A stretch of DNA of 64,000 bases, taken from Hydractinia symbiolongicarpus (Eukaryota; Cnidaria; Hydrozoa; Anthoathecata; Hydractiniidae). This document shows positions 36,575 to 49,108 of this stretch, piece by piece (the stretch's first letter is position 1; each line of letters begins with the position of its first letter). The notes beneath the pieces were generated by a model. It worked only from the letters and a program-made list of their open reading frames with translations, ran no database searches and was not told where the DNA came from. The position numbers and the translations under genes are program-made. The stretch spans positions 12,423,501 through 12,487,500 of the forward strand of contig NC_079886.1 in the NCBI RefSeq assembly GCF_029227915.1, in the 5' to 3' direction.

Positions 36575-36713
36575 TAAAGGGTGTATAGCCATTTGCAGTC
36601 TAATAAAGGCCTCACACGTAAATCACGTGGTTTCACCTGCCTGCGCCAGTTACCATTGGACTAGTCCTTCCAGTCTCAATGCGCTACAACGTCCCAAGTC
36701 GTTTTTATTAGCG

Positions 36714-38600
36714 TCATTGAATTAGAACACTCTTAAGTACGTGCACAGTCCTATAAAGGCTGTAATATGGCCTTTTGCAGTCTAACAAAAGCCTCACACG
36801 TAAATGACGTGGTTCCATCTGCCACACAGGTTACCATTGGACTATTTCTAACAGTCTCAATGTGCTACAACGTCCCAAATCGTTTTTATTAGCGCTGTTG
36901 CCTTACAACACTCTTAACTACGTGCACAGTGCAATAAAGGGTGTAATATAGCCTTTTGCAGTCTAATAAAGGCCTCACACGTTAATCACGTGGTTCCATC
37001 TGTCTGCGCAGGTTACCATTGCACTAGTCCTTCCAGTCTCAATGCGCTACAACGTCCCAAGTCGTTTTCATTAGCGCCGTTGTCTTAGAACACTCTTAAC
37101 TACGTGCACAGTCATATAAAGGCTGTAATATGGCTTTTTGCAGTCTAATAAAGGCCTCACACAAAAATCACGTGCTTCCATCTGCCTGTGCAGGTTACCA
37201 TTGGCCTAGTCCTTCCAGTCTCAATGTGCTACAACGTCCCAAGTCGTTTTCATTAGTGCCATTGCATTAGAACACTCTTAACTACGTGCACAGTCCTATA
37301 AAGGCTGTAATATGGCCTTTTGCAGTCTAATAAAGGCTTCACACGTAATTAACGTTGTTCCATCTGCCTGTGCAGGTTACCATTGCACTGTTCTTTCCAG
37401 TCTCATGCGCTACCACGTCCAAAGTCCATTTCATTAGCGCCATTGCCTTACAACACTCTTAACTACGTGCACAGTCCAATAAAGGGTGTTTAGCGATTTG
37501 CAGTCTAATAAAGGCCTCACACGTAAATCACGTGGTTTTACCTGCCTGCACTGGTTACCATTGGACTTGTCGTTCCAGTCTCAATGCGCTACCACGTCCC
37601 AAGTCGTTTTCCTCAGCGCTGTGGCCTTAGAGCTCTCTTATCTACGTGCACAGTCCTATAATGGCCGTAATATGGCTTTTTGCAGTCTAATAAAGGCCTC
37701 ACACAAAAATCACGTGCTTCCATCTGCCTGTGCAGGTTACCATTGGCCTAGTCCTTCCAGTCTCAATGTGCTACAACGTCCCAAGTCGTTTTTATTAGCG
37801 TCATTGAATTAGAACACTCTTAAGTACGTGCACAGTCCTATAAAGGCTGTAATATGGCCTTTTGCAGTCTAACAAAAGCCTCACACGTAAATGACGTGGT
37901 TCCATCTGCCACACAGGTTACCATTGGACTATTTCTAACAGTCTCAATGTGCTACAACGTCCCAAATCGTTTTTATTAGCGCTGTTGCCTTACAACACTC
38001 TTAACTACGTGCACAGTGCAATAAAGGGTGTAATATAGCCTTTTGCAGTCTAATAAAGGCCTCACACGTTAATCACGTGGTTCCATCTGTCTGCGCAGGT
38101 TACCATTGCACTAGTCCTTCCAGTCTCAATGCGCTACAACGTCCCAAGTCGTTTTCATTAGCGCCGTTGTCTTAGAACACTCTTAACTACGTGCACAGTC
38201 ATATAAAGGCTGTAATATGGCTTTTTGCAGTCTAATAAAGGCCTCACACAAAAATCACGTGCTTCCATCTGCCTGTGCAGGTTACCATTGGCCTAGTCCT
38301 TCCAGTCTCAATGTGCTACAACGTCCCAAGTCGTTTTCATTAGTGCCATTGCATTAGAACACTCTTAACTACGTGCACAGTCCTATAAAGGCTGTAATAT
38401 CGCCTTTTGCAGTCTAATAAAGGCTTCACACGTAATTAACGTTGTTTTATCTGACTGTGCAGGTTACCATTGCACTGTTCTTTCCAGTCTCATGCGCTAC
38501 CACGTCCAAAGTCCATTTCATTAGCGCCATTGCCTTACAACACTCTTAACTACGTGCACAGTCCAATAAAGGGTGTTTAGCGATTTGCAGTCTAATAAAG
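36714..38600 (+). repeat. 1087-bp 6-mer HOR, about 1.7 copies
   Basis: GTCATTGAATTAGAAC near 36713 recurs near 37800 (1087 bp, 6 x 182 - 5), as does GTGTTTAGCGATTTGCAG near 37486 and 38573. The second copy is cut near 38615 by a switch to the GGACTAGCCG monomer type. Confidence 0.85.
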
Positions 38601-40735
38601 GCCTCACACGTAAATCACGTGGTTTCACCTGCCTGCGCAGGTTACCATTGGACTAGCCGTTCCAGTCTCAATGCGCTCTACCGTCCCAAGTCGTTTTCAT
38701 TAGCGCCGTTGCCTTAGAACACTCTTAACTACGTGCACAGTCATATAAAGGCTGTAATATGGCCTTTTGCAGTCTAATAAAAGCCTCACACGTAAATCGC
38801 GTGGTTCCATCTGCCTGCGCAGGTTACCATTGGACTATTCCTTCCAGTCTCATTGCACTACAACGTTCCAAGAGGTTTTCCTCAGCGCTGTGGCCTTATA
38901 ACACTCTTAACTACGTGCACAGTCCTATAAAGGCTGTAATATGGCCTTTTGCAGTCTAAGGAAGGCCTTGCACGTAAATCACGTGGTTTCACCTGCCTGC
39001 ACAGGTTACCATTGACTAGTCCTTCCAGTCTCAATGCGCTACAGCGTCCAAAGTCGTTTTCATTAGCGCTGTTGCCTTACAACACTCCTAACTACGTGCA
39101 CAGTCCAATAAAGGGTGTATAGCCATTTGCAGTCTAATAAAGGCCTCACACGTAAATCACGTGGTTTCACCTGTCTGCGCAGGTTACCATTGGACTAGTC
39201 CTTCCAGTCTCAATGCGCTACAACGTCCCAAGTCGTTTTCATTAGCGCCGTTGCCTTACAACACTCTTAACTACGTGCACAGTCCAATAAAGGGTGTATA
39301 GCCATTTGCAGTCTAATAAAGGCCTCACACGTAAATCACGTGGTTTCACCTGCCTGCGCAGGTTACCATTGGACTAGTCCTTCCAGTCTCAATGCGCTAC
39401 AACGTCCCAAGTCGTTTTTATTAGCGCCGTTGCCTTACAACACTCTTAACTACGTGCACAGTCCTATAATGACCGTAATATACCTTTTTGCAGTCCAATA
39501 AAGTCCGCACACGTAAATCACGTGGTTCCATCTGCCTGCGCAGGTTACCATTGGACTATTCCTGCCAGTCTCAATGCACTACAACGTTCCAAGTGGTTTT
39601 CCTCAGCGCTGTGGCCTTACAACACTCTTAACTACGTGCACAGTCCTATAAAGGCTGTAACATGGCCTTTTGCAGTCTAACTAAAGCCTCACACGTAAAT
39701 CTCGTTGTTCCATCTGCCTGTGCAGGTTACCATTGCACTGTTCTTTCCAGTCTCATGCGCTACCACGTCCAAAGTCCATTTCATTAGCGCCATTGCCTTA
39801 CAACACTCTTAACTACGTGCACAGTCCAATAAAGGGTGTTTAGCGATTTGCAGTCTAATAAAGGCCTCACACGTAAATCACGTGGTTTCACCTGCCTGCG
39901 CAGGTTACCATTGGACTAGCCGTTCCAGTCTCAATGCGCTCTACCGTCCCAAGTCGTTTTCATTAGCGCCGTTGCCTTAGAACACTCTTAACTACGTGCA
40001 CAGTCATATAAAGGCTGTAATATGGCCTTTTGCAGTCTAATAAAAGCCTCACACGTAAATCGCGTGGTTCCATCTGCCTGCGCAGGTTACCATTGGACTA
40101 TTCCTTCCAGTCTCATTGCACTACAACGTTCCAAGAGGTTTTCCTCAGCGCTGTGGCCTTATAACACTCTTAACTACGTGCACAGTCCTATAAAGGCTGT
40201 AATATGGCCTTTTGCAGTCTAAGGAAGGCCTTGCACGTAAATCACGTGGTTTCACCTGCCTGCACAGGTTACCATTGACTAGTCCTTCCAGTCTCAATGC
40301 GCTACAGCGTCCAAAGTCGTTTTCATTAGCGCTGTTGCCTTACAACACTCCTAACTACGTGCACAGTCCAATAAAGGGTGTATAGCCATTTGCAGTCTAA
40401 TAAAGGCCTCACACGTAAATCACGTGGTTTCACCTGTCTGCGCAGGTTACCATTGGACTAGTCCTTCCAGTCTCAATGCGCTACAACGTCCCAAGTCGTT
40501 TTCATTAGCGCCGTTGCCTTACAACACTCTTAACTACGTGCACAGTCCAATAAAGGGTGTATAGCCATTTGCAGTCTAATAAAGGCCTCACACGTAAATC
40601 ACGTGGTTTCACCTGCCTGCGCAGGTTACCATTGGACTAGTCCTTCCAGTCTCAATGCGCTACAACGTCCCAAGTCGTTTTTATTAGCGCCGTTGCCTTA
40701 CAACACTCTTAACTACGTGCACAGTCCTATAAAGG
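38457..40735 (+). repeat. 1263-bp 7-mer HOR doublet
   Basis: ATGGCC at 38759 and 40022 and the CTCATGCGCTACC monomer near 38490 and 39753 are 1263 bp apart (7 x 182 - 11). Its main part also matches 32280-33380 at offset 6335, so this module occurs three times. The internal join near 39718 pairs a 33380-type left part with a 38457-type right part, again within CCTGTGCAGG. Confidence 0.86.
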
Positions 40736-40776
40736 CTGTAACATGGACTTTTGCAGTCTAACTAAAGCCTCACACG
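40595..40776 (+). repeat. Representative full-length monomer (182 bp)
   Basis: This near-consensus unit shows the landmarks of the family. An inverted repeat CACGT-AAATC-ACGTG overlaps its 5' boundary and includes an E-box/G-box-like CACGTG. Perfect 10-bp palindromes CCTGCGCAGG (616-625 of this kilobase) and GGACTAGTCC (634-643) are separated by 8 bp. A GTGCAC dyad lies at 40717-40722. CCTATAAAGG at 40726-40735 fits the CC(A/T)6GG CArG pattern. Most monomers carry AATAAA near the 3' end and the boundary AGGCCT or AAGCCT; this copy has a substituted tail. The landmarks are read directly from the sequence; binding by any protein is not implied. Confidence 0.9.
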
Positions 40777-40924
40777 TAAATCTCGTTGTTCCATCTGCCT
40801 GCGCAGGTTACCATTGGACTGTTCCTTCTAGTCTCGATGCACTACAACGTTCCAAGTGGTTTTCCTCAGCGCTATGGCCTTACAACACTCTTAACTACGT
40901 GCACAGTCCTATAAAGGCTGTAAC
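40735..40924 (+). other. Monomer replaced by a copy of its neighbour
   Basis: The monomer starting ATGGACTTTTGCAG at 40743 is nearly the same as the next one at 40925, while the partner block has a different monomer type at the same place (about 33137). The array length is unchanged. This looks like conversion, or a paired loss and gain, in register. Confidence 0.75.
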
Positions 40925-43900
40925 ATGGCCTTTTGCAGTCTAACTAAAGCCTCACACGTAAATCTCGTTGTTCCATCTGCCTGCGCAGGTTACCATTGGA
41001 CTGTTCCTTCTAGTCTCGATGCACTACAACGTTCCAAGTGGTTTTCCTCAGCGCTGTGGCCTTACAACACTCTTAACTACGTGCACAGTCCAATAAAGGG
41101 TGTATAGCCATTTGCAGTCTAATAAAGGCCTCACACGTAAATCACGTGGTTTCACCTGCCTGCGCCAGTTCCCATTGGACTAGTCCTTCCAGTCTCAATG
41201 CGCTACAACGTCCCAAGTCGTTTTTATTAGCGTCATTGCATTAGAACACTCTTAAGTACGTGCACAGTCCTATAAAGGCTGTAATATGGCCTTTTGCAGT
41301 CTAACAAAAGCCTCACACGTAAATGACGTGGTTCCATCTGCCGCACAGGTTACCATTGGACTATTTCTAACAGTCTCAATGTGCTACAACGTCCCAAGTC
41401 GTTTTTATTAGCGCTGTTGCCTTACAACACTCTTAACTACGTGCACAGTGCAATAAAGGGTGTAATATAGCCTTTTGCAGTCTAATAAAGGCCTCACACG
41501 TAAATCACGTGGTTCCATCTGTCTGCACAGGTTACCATTGCACTAGTCCTTCCAGTCTCAATGCGCTACAACGTCCCAAGTCGTTTTCATTAGGGCCATT
41601 GCATTAGAAACTCTTAACTACGTGCACAGTCCCATAAAGGCTGTAATATGGCTTTTGTAGTCTAACAAAAGCCTCACACGTGAATCACGTGGTTCCATCT
41701 GCCTGCGCAGGTTACCATTGGACTATTCCTTACAGTCTCAATGTGCTACAACGTCCCAAGTCTTCTTCATTAGCGCTGTTGCCTTACAACACTATTAACT
41801 GCGTGCACAGTCCTATAAAGGCTGTAATATTGCCTTTTGCAGTCTAAAAAAGGCCTCGCACGTAAATCACGTGGTTTCACCTGTCTGCGCAGGTTTCCAT
41901 TGGCCTAGTCCTTCCAGTCTCAATGCGCTACAACGTTCAAAGTCGTTTTCATTGGCGCCGTTGCCTTACAACACTCTTAACTACGTGCACAGTCCAATAA
42001 AGGGTGTAATATAGCCTTTTGCAGTCTAATAAAGGCCTCACACGAAAATCACGTGCTTCCATCTGCCTGTGCAGGTTACCATTGGCCTAGTCCTTCCAGT
42101 CTCAATGTGCTACAACGTCCCAAGTCGTTTTCATTAGTGCCATTGCATTAGAACACTCTTAACTACGTGCACAGTCCTATAAAGGCTGTAATATGGCCTT
42201 TTGCAGTCTAATAAAGGCTTCACACGTAATTAACGTTGTTCCATCTGCCTGTGCAGGTTACCATTGCACTGTTCTTTTCAGTCTCATGCGCTACCACGTC
42301 CAAAGTCCATTTCATTAGGGCCATTGCCTTACAACACTCTTAACTACGTGCACAGTCCAATAAAGGGTGTATAGCGATTTGCAGTCTAATAAAGGCCTCA
42401 CACGTAAATCACGTGGTTTTACCTGCCTGCACTGGTTACCATTGGACTTGTCGTTCCAGTCTCAATGCGCTACCACGTCCCAAGTCGTTTTCATTAGCGC
42501 CGTTGCCTAGAACACTCTTAACAACGTGCACAGTCATATAAAGGTTGTAATATGGCTTTTTGCAGTCTAATAAAAGCCTCACACGTAAATCACGTGGTTC
42601 CATCTGCCTGCGCAGGTTACCATTGGACTATTCTTTCAAGTCTCAATGCACTACAACGTTCCAAGTGGTTTTCCTCAGCGCTGTGGCCTAGGAACTCTCT
42701 TAACTATGTGCACAGTCCTATAAAGACCGTAATATACCTTTTTGCAGTCCAATAAAGGCCGCACACGTAAATCACGCGGTTTCAGCTGCCTGCACTGGTT
42801 ACCGTTGGACTTGTCGTTCCAGTCTCAATGCGCTATCACGTCCCAAGTCGTTTTCATTAGCGCCGCCGCCTTACAACACTCTTAACTACGTGCACAGTCC
42901 TATAAAGGCTGTAATATGGCCTTTTGCAGTCTAATAAAGGCCTTGCACGTAAATCACGTGGTTTCACCTGCCTGCGCAGGTTACCATTGGACTATTCCTT
43001 CCTGTCTCAATGCACTACAACGTTTCAAGGGGTTTTCCTCAGCGCTGTGGCCTTAGAACTCTCTTAACTATGTGCATAGTCCTATAAAGGCCGTAATATG
43101 GCTTTTTGCAGTCTAATAAAGGCTTCACATGTAAATCACGTGGTTTCACCTGCCTGCGCAGGTTACCATTGGACTAGCCGTTCCAGTCTCAATGCGCTCT
43201 ACCGTCCCAAGTCGTTTTCATTAGCGCCGTTGCCTTAGAACACTCTTAACTACGTGCACAGTCATATAAAGGCTGTAATATGGCCTTTTGCAGTCTAATA
43301 AAAGCCTCACACGTAAATCGCGTGGTTTCATCTGCCTGCGCAGGTTACCATTGGACTATTCCTTCCAGTCTCATTGCACTACAACCTTCCAAGAGGTTTT
43401 CCTCAGCGCTGTGGCCTTAGAACTCTCTTAACTATGTGCACAGTCCTATAAAGGCCATAATATGGCCTTTTGCAGTCTACTAAAGGCTTCACACGTAAAT
43501 CACGTGGTTTCACCTGCCTGCGCAGGTTACCATTGACTAGTCCTTCCAGTCTCAATGCGCTACAACGTCCAAAGTCGTTTTCATTAGCGCTGTTGCCTTA
43601 CAACACTCCTAACTACGTGCACAGTCCAATAAAGGGTGTATAGCCATTTGTAGTCCAATAAAGGTCTCACACGTAAATCACGTGGTTTCACCTGTCTGCG
43701 CAGGTTACCATTGGACTAGTCCTTCCAGTCTCAATGCGCTACAACGTCCCAAGTCGTTTTCATTAGCGCCGTTGCCTTACAACACTTTTAACTACGTGCA
43801 CAGTCCTATAAAGACCGTAATATACCTTTTTGCAGTCCAATAAAGTCCGCACACGTAAATCACGTGGTTCCATCTGCCTGCGTAGGTTACCATTGGACTA

Positions 43901-44675
43901 TTCCTGCCACTCTCAATGCACTACAACGTTCCAAGTGGTTTTCCTCAGCGCTGTGGCCTTACAACACTCTTAACTACGTGCACAGTCCTATAAAGGCTGT
44001 AACATGGCCTTTTGCAGTCTAACAAAAGCCTCACACGTAAATCTCGTTGTTCCATCTGCCTGCGCAGGTTACCATTGGACTGTTCCTTCTAGTCTCGATG
44101 CACTACAACGTTCCAAGTGGTTTTCCTCAGCGCTGTGGCCTTACAACACTCTTAACTACGTGCACAGTCCTATAAAGACCGTAATATACCTTTTTGCAGT
44201 CCAATAAAGTCCGCACACGTAAATCACGTGGTTCCATCTGCCTGCGTAGGTTACCATTGGACTATTCCTGCCACTCTCAATGCACTACAACGTTCCAAGT
44301 GGTTTTCCTCAGCGCTGTGGCCTTACAACACTCTTAACTACGTGCACAGTCCTATAAAGGCTGTAACATGGCCTTTTGCAGTCTAACAAAAGCCTCACAC
44401 GTAAATCTCGTTGTTCCATCTGCCTGCGCAGGTTACCATTGGACTGTTCCTTCTAGTCTCGATGCACTACAACGTTCCAAGTGGTTTTCCTCAGCGCTGT
44501 GGCCTTACAACACTCTTAACTACGTGCACAGTCCAATAAAGGGTGTATAGCCATTTGCAGTCTAATAAAGGCCTCACACGTAAATCACGTGGTTTCACCT
44601 GCCTGCGCCAGTTACCATTGGACTAGTCCTTCCAGTCTCAATGCGCTACAACGTCCCAAGTCGTTTTTATTAGCG

Positions 44676-46850
44676 TCATTGAATTAGAACACTCTTAAGT
44701 ACGTGCACAGTCCTATAAAGGCTGTAATATGGCCTTTTGCAGTCTAACAAAAGCCTCACACGTAAATGACGTGGTTCCATCTGCCACACAGGTTACCATT
44801 GGACTATTTCTAACAGTCTCAATGTGCTACAACGTCCCAAATCGTTTTTATTAGCGCTGTTGCCTTACAACACTCTTAACTACGTGCACAGTGCAATAAA
44901 GGGTGTAATATAGCCTTTTGCAGTCTAATAAAGGCCTCACACGTTAATCACGTGGTTCCATCTGTCTGCGCAGGTTACCATTGCACTAGTCCTTCCAGTC
45001 TCAATGCGCTACAACGTCCCAAGTCGTTTTCATTAGCGCCGTTGTCTTAGAACACTCTTAACTACGTGCACAGTCATATAAAGGCTGTAATATGGCTTTT
45101 TGCAGTCTAATAAAGGCCTCACACAAAAATCACGTGCTTCCATCTGCCTGTGCAGGTTACCATTGGCCTAGTCCTTCCAGTCTCAATGTGCTACAACGTC
45201 CCAAGTCGTTTTCATTAGTGCCATTGCATTAGAACACTCTTAACTACGTGCACAGTCCTATAAAGGCTGTAATATGGCCTTTTGCAGTCTAATAAAGGCT
45301 TCACACGTAATTAACGTTGTTCCATCTGCCTGTGCAGGTTACCATTGCACTGTTCTTTCCAGTCTCATGCGCTACCACGTCCAAAGTCCATTTCATTAGC
45401 GCCATTGCCTTACAACACTCTCAACTACGTGCACAGTCCAATAAAGGGTGTTTAGCGATTTGCAGTCTAATAAAGGCCTCACACGTAAATCACGTGGTTT
45501 TAACTGCCTGCACTGGTTACCATTGGACTTGTCGTTCCAGTCTCAATGCGCTACCACGTCCCAAGTCGTTTTCCTCAGCGCTGTGGCCTTAGAGCTCTCT
45601 TATCTACGTGCACAGTCCTATAATGGCCGTAATATGGCTTTTTGCAGTCTAATAAAGGCCTCACACAAAAATCACGTGCTTCCATCTGCCTGTGCAGGTT
45701 ACCATTGGCCTAGTCCTTCCAGTCTCAATGTGCTACAACGTCCCAAGTCGTTTTTATTAGCGTCATTGAATTAGAACACTCTTAAGTACGTGCACAGTCC
45801 TATAAAGGCTGTAATATGGCCTTTTGCAGTCTAACAAAAGCCTCACACGTAAATGACGTGGTTCCATCTGCCACACAGGTTACCATTGGACTATTTCTAA
45901 CAGTCTCAATGTGCTACAACGTCCCAAATCGTTTTTATTAGCGCTGTTGCCTTACAACACTCTTAACTACGTGCACAGTGCAATAAAGGGTGTAATATAG
46001 CCTTTTGCAGTCTAATAAAGGCCTCACACGTTAATCACGTGGTTCCATCTGTCTGCGCAGGTTACCATTGCACTAGTCCTTCCAGTCTCAATGCGCTACA
46101 ACGTCCCAAGTCGTTTTCATTAGCGCCGTTGTCTTAGAACACTCTTAACTACGTGCACAGTCATATAAAGGCTGTAATATGGCTTTTTGCAGTCTAATAA
46201 AGGCCTCACACAAAAATCACGTGCTTCCATCTGCCTGTGCAGGTTACCATTGGCCTAGTCCTTCCAGTCTCAATGTGCTACAACGTCCCAAGTCGTTTTC
46301 ATTAGTGCCATTGCATTAGAACACTCTTAACTACGTGCACAGTCCTATAAAGGCTGTAATATGGCCTTTTGCAGTCTAATAAAGGCTTCACACGTAATTA
46401 ACGTTGTTTTATCTGCCTGTGCAGGTTACCATTGCACTGTTCTTTCCAGTCTCATGCGCTACCACGTCCAAAGTCCATTTCATTAGCGCCATTGCCTTAC
46501 AACACTCTTAACTACGTGCACAGTCCAATAAAGGGTGTTTAGCGATTTGCAGTCTAATAAAGGCCTCACACGTAAATCACGTGGTTTTACCTGCCTGCAC
46601 TGGTTACCATTGGACTTGTCGTTCCAGTCTCAATGCGCTACCATGTCCCAAGTCGTTTTCCTCAGCGCTGTGGCCTTAGAGCTCTCTTATCTACGTGCAC
46701 AGTCCTATAATGGCCGTAATATGGCTTTTTGCAGTCTAATAAAGGCCTCACACAAAAATCACGTGCTTCCATCTGCCTGTGCAGGTTACCATTGGCCTAG
46801 TCCTTCCAGTCTCAATGTGCTACAACGTCCCAAGTCGTTTTCATTAGTGC
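44676..46850 (+). repeat. 1087-bp 6-mer HOR, two copies
   Basis: GTCATTGAATTAGAAC near 44676 and 45763, and GTGTTTAGCGATTTGCAG near 45448 and 46535, are 1087 bp apart. Unlike the partner region at 36.7-38.6 kb, the second unit runs to its end here before changing type at about 46850 (GTGCCATTGCATTAG). Confidence 0.85.
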
Positions 46851-49108
46851 CATTGCATTAGAACACTCTTAACTACGTGCACAGTCCTATAAAGGCTGTA
46901 ATATGGCCTTTTGCAGTCTAATAAAGGCTTCACACGTAATTAACGTTGTTCCATCTGCCTGCGCATGTTACCATTGGACTATTCCTTCCAGTCTCATGCG
47001 CTACCACGTCCAAAGTCCATTTCATTAGCGCCATTGCCTTACAACACTCTTAACTACGTGCACAGTCCAATAAAGGGTGTATAGCAATTTGCAGTCTAAT
47101 AAAGGCCTCACACGTATTTCACGTGGTTTCACCTGCCTGCGCAAGTTACCATTGGACTAGTCCTTCCAGTCTCAATGCGCTACAACGTTCCAAGTCGTTT
47201 TCATTAGCGCTGTTCCCTTAGAACACTCCTAACAACGTGCACAGTCATATAAAGGTTGTAATATGGCTTTTTTCTGTCTAATAAAAGCCTCACACGTAAA
47301 TCACGTGGTTCCATCTGCCTGCGCAGGTTACCATTGGACTATTCCTGCCAGTCTCAATGCATTACAACGTTCCAAATGGTTTTCCTCAGCGCTGTGGCCT
47401 TAGAACTCTCTTAACTATGTGCACAGTCCTATAAAGGCCGTAATATGGCCTTTTGCAGTCTAATAAAGGCCTTGCACGTAAATCACGTGGTTTCACCTGT
47501 CTGCGCAGGTTACCATTGGCCTAGTCCTTCCATTCTCAATGCGCTACAACGTTCAAAGTCGTTTTCATTGGCGCCGTTGCCTTACAACACTCTTAACTAC
47601 GTGCACAGTCCAATAAAGGGTGTAATATAGCCTTTTGCAGTCTAATAAAGTCCTCACACGAAAATCACGTGCTTCCATCTGCCTGTGCAGGTTACCATTG
47701 GCCTAGTCCTTCCAGTCTCAATGCGCTACAACGTCCCAAGTCGTTTTCATTAGTGCCATTGCATTAGAACACTCTTAACTACGTGCACAGTCCTATAAAG
47801 GCTGTAATATGGCCTTTTGCAGTCTAATAAAGGCTTCACACGTATTTAACGTTGTTCCATCTGCCTGTGCAGGTTACCATTGCACTGTTCTTTCCAGTCT
47901 AATGCGCTACCACGTCCAAAGTCGTTTTCATTAGCGCCATTGCCTTACAACACTCATAACTACGTGCACAGTCCAATAAAGGGTGTATAGCCATTTGCAG
48001 TCTAATAAAGGCCTTGCACGTAAATCACGTGGTTTCACCTGTCTGCACAGGTTACCATTGCACTAGTCCTACCAGTCTCAATGCGCTACAACGTCCCAAG
48101 TCGTTTTCATTAGCGCCGTTGTCTTAGAACACTCTTAACTACGTGCACAGTCATATAAAGGCTGTAATATGGCCTTTTGCAGGCTAATAAAAGCCTCACA
48201 CATAAATCACGTGGTTCCCTCTGCCTGCGCATGTTACCATTGGACTATTTCTTCCAGTTTCAATGCACTACAACGTTCCAAGTGGTTTTCCTCAGCGCTG
48301 TGGCCTTAGAACTCTCTTAACTACGTGCACAGTCCTATAATGGCCGTAATATGGCTTTTTGCAGTCTAATAAAGGCTTCACACGTAAATCACGTGGTTTC
48401 ACCTGCCTGCGCAGGTTACCATTGGACTAGTCCTTCCATTCTCAATGCGCTACAACGTCCCAAGTCGTTTTTATTAGCGCCGCTGCCTTACAACACTCTT
48501 AACTGCGTGCACAGCCCTATAAAGGCTGTAATATGGCCTTTTGCAGAATAATAAAAGCCTCACACGTAAATCACGTTGTTCCATCTGCCTGCGCATGTTA
48601 CCATTGGACTATTCCTTCCAGTCTCATGCGCTACCACGTCCAAAGTCCATTTCATTAGCGCCATTGCCTTACAACACTCTTAACTACGTGCACAGTCCAA
48701 TAAAGGGTGTATAGCGATTTGCAGTCTAATAAAGGCCTCACACGTATTTCACGTGGTTTCACCTGCCTGCGCAGGTTACCATTGGACTAGTCCTTCCAGT
48801 CTCAATGCGCTACAACGTCCCAAGTCGTTTTCATTAGCGCTGTTCCCTTAGAACACTCTTAACAGCGTGCACAGTCATATAAAGGTTGTAATATGGCTTT
48901 TTTCTGTCTAATAAAAGCCTCACACGTAAATCACGTGGTTCCATCTGCCTGCGCAGGTTACCATTGGACTATTCCTGCCAGTCTCAATGCACTACAACGT
49001 TCCAAATGGTTTTCCTCAGCGCTGTGGCCTTAGAACTCTCTTAACTATGTGCACAGTCCTATAAAGGCCGTAATATGGCCTTTTGCAGTTTAATAAAGGC
49101 CTTGCACG
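46851..49108 (+). repeat. 1630-bp-spaced HOR (9-mer)
   Basis: CTGCGCATGTTACC near 46959 recurs near 48589, and the unusual GGCTTTTTTCTGTCTAAT near 47267 recurs near 48897, both 1630 bp apart (9 x 182 - 8). Similarity runs from about 46960 to 47478 and 48590 to 49108. The monomers between (47480-48590) are of mixed type; part (47110-47695) recurs at 50495-51079. Confidence 0.8.

Larger units (their letters stand above)
32270..38620 (+). repeat. Large duplication, copy 1 (partner 39870-46580)
   Basis: About 35 monomers match the partner at offset 7598 from about 32270 to 34083 and at offset 7962 from 34106 to about 38620. The second part, about 4.5 kb, is nearly identical: by eye I noticed only about ten base differences, such as GTAGTCC versus GCAGTCC and AGGGCC versus AGCGCC. 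The 364-bp change of offset is exactly two monomers. Internal substructure: a 364-bp dimer doublet (about 35850-36570) and a 1087-bp unit (36714 and 37801) are shared by both copies, so they predate the large duplication. Confidence 0.92.
39870..46580 (+). repeat. Large duplication, copy 2 (partner 32270-38620)
   Basis: This is the second copy of the large block. Relative to copy 1 it has two extra monomers at about 41690-42063. It also has one replaced monomer at about 40735-40920, where copy 1 has the ACCGTAATATACC type and this copy repeats its right neighbour. From 42068 to about 46580 it is almost the same sequence as 34106-38620. Confidence 0.92.

Noticed and set aside
33330-46860. Longer open frames of about 91-108 codons (for example 37486-37812, 45448-45774, 46535-46861)
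   Set aside because: They arise where a 3-bp-short monomer changes phase and are copied with the 1087- and 7962-bp repeats. They end as soon as the repeat context changes.
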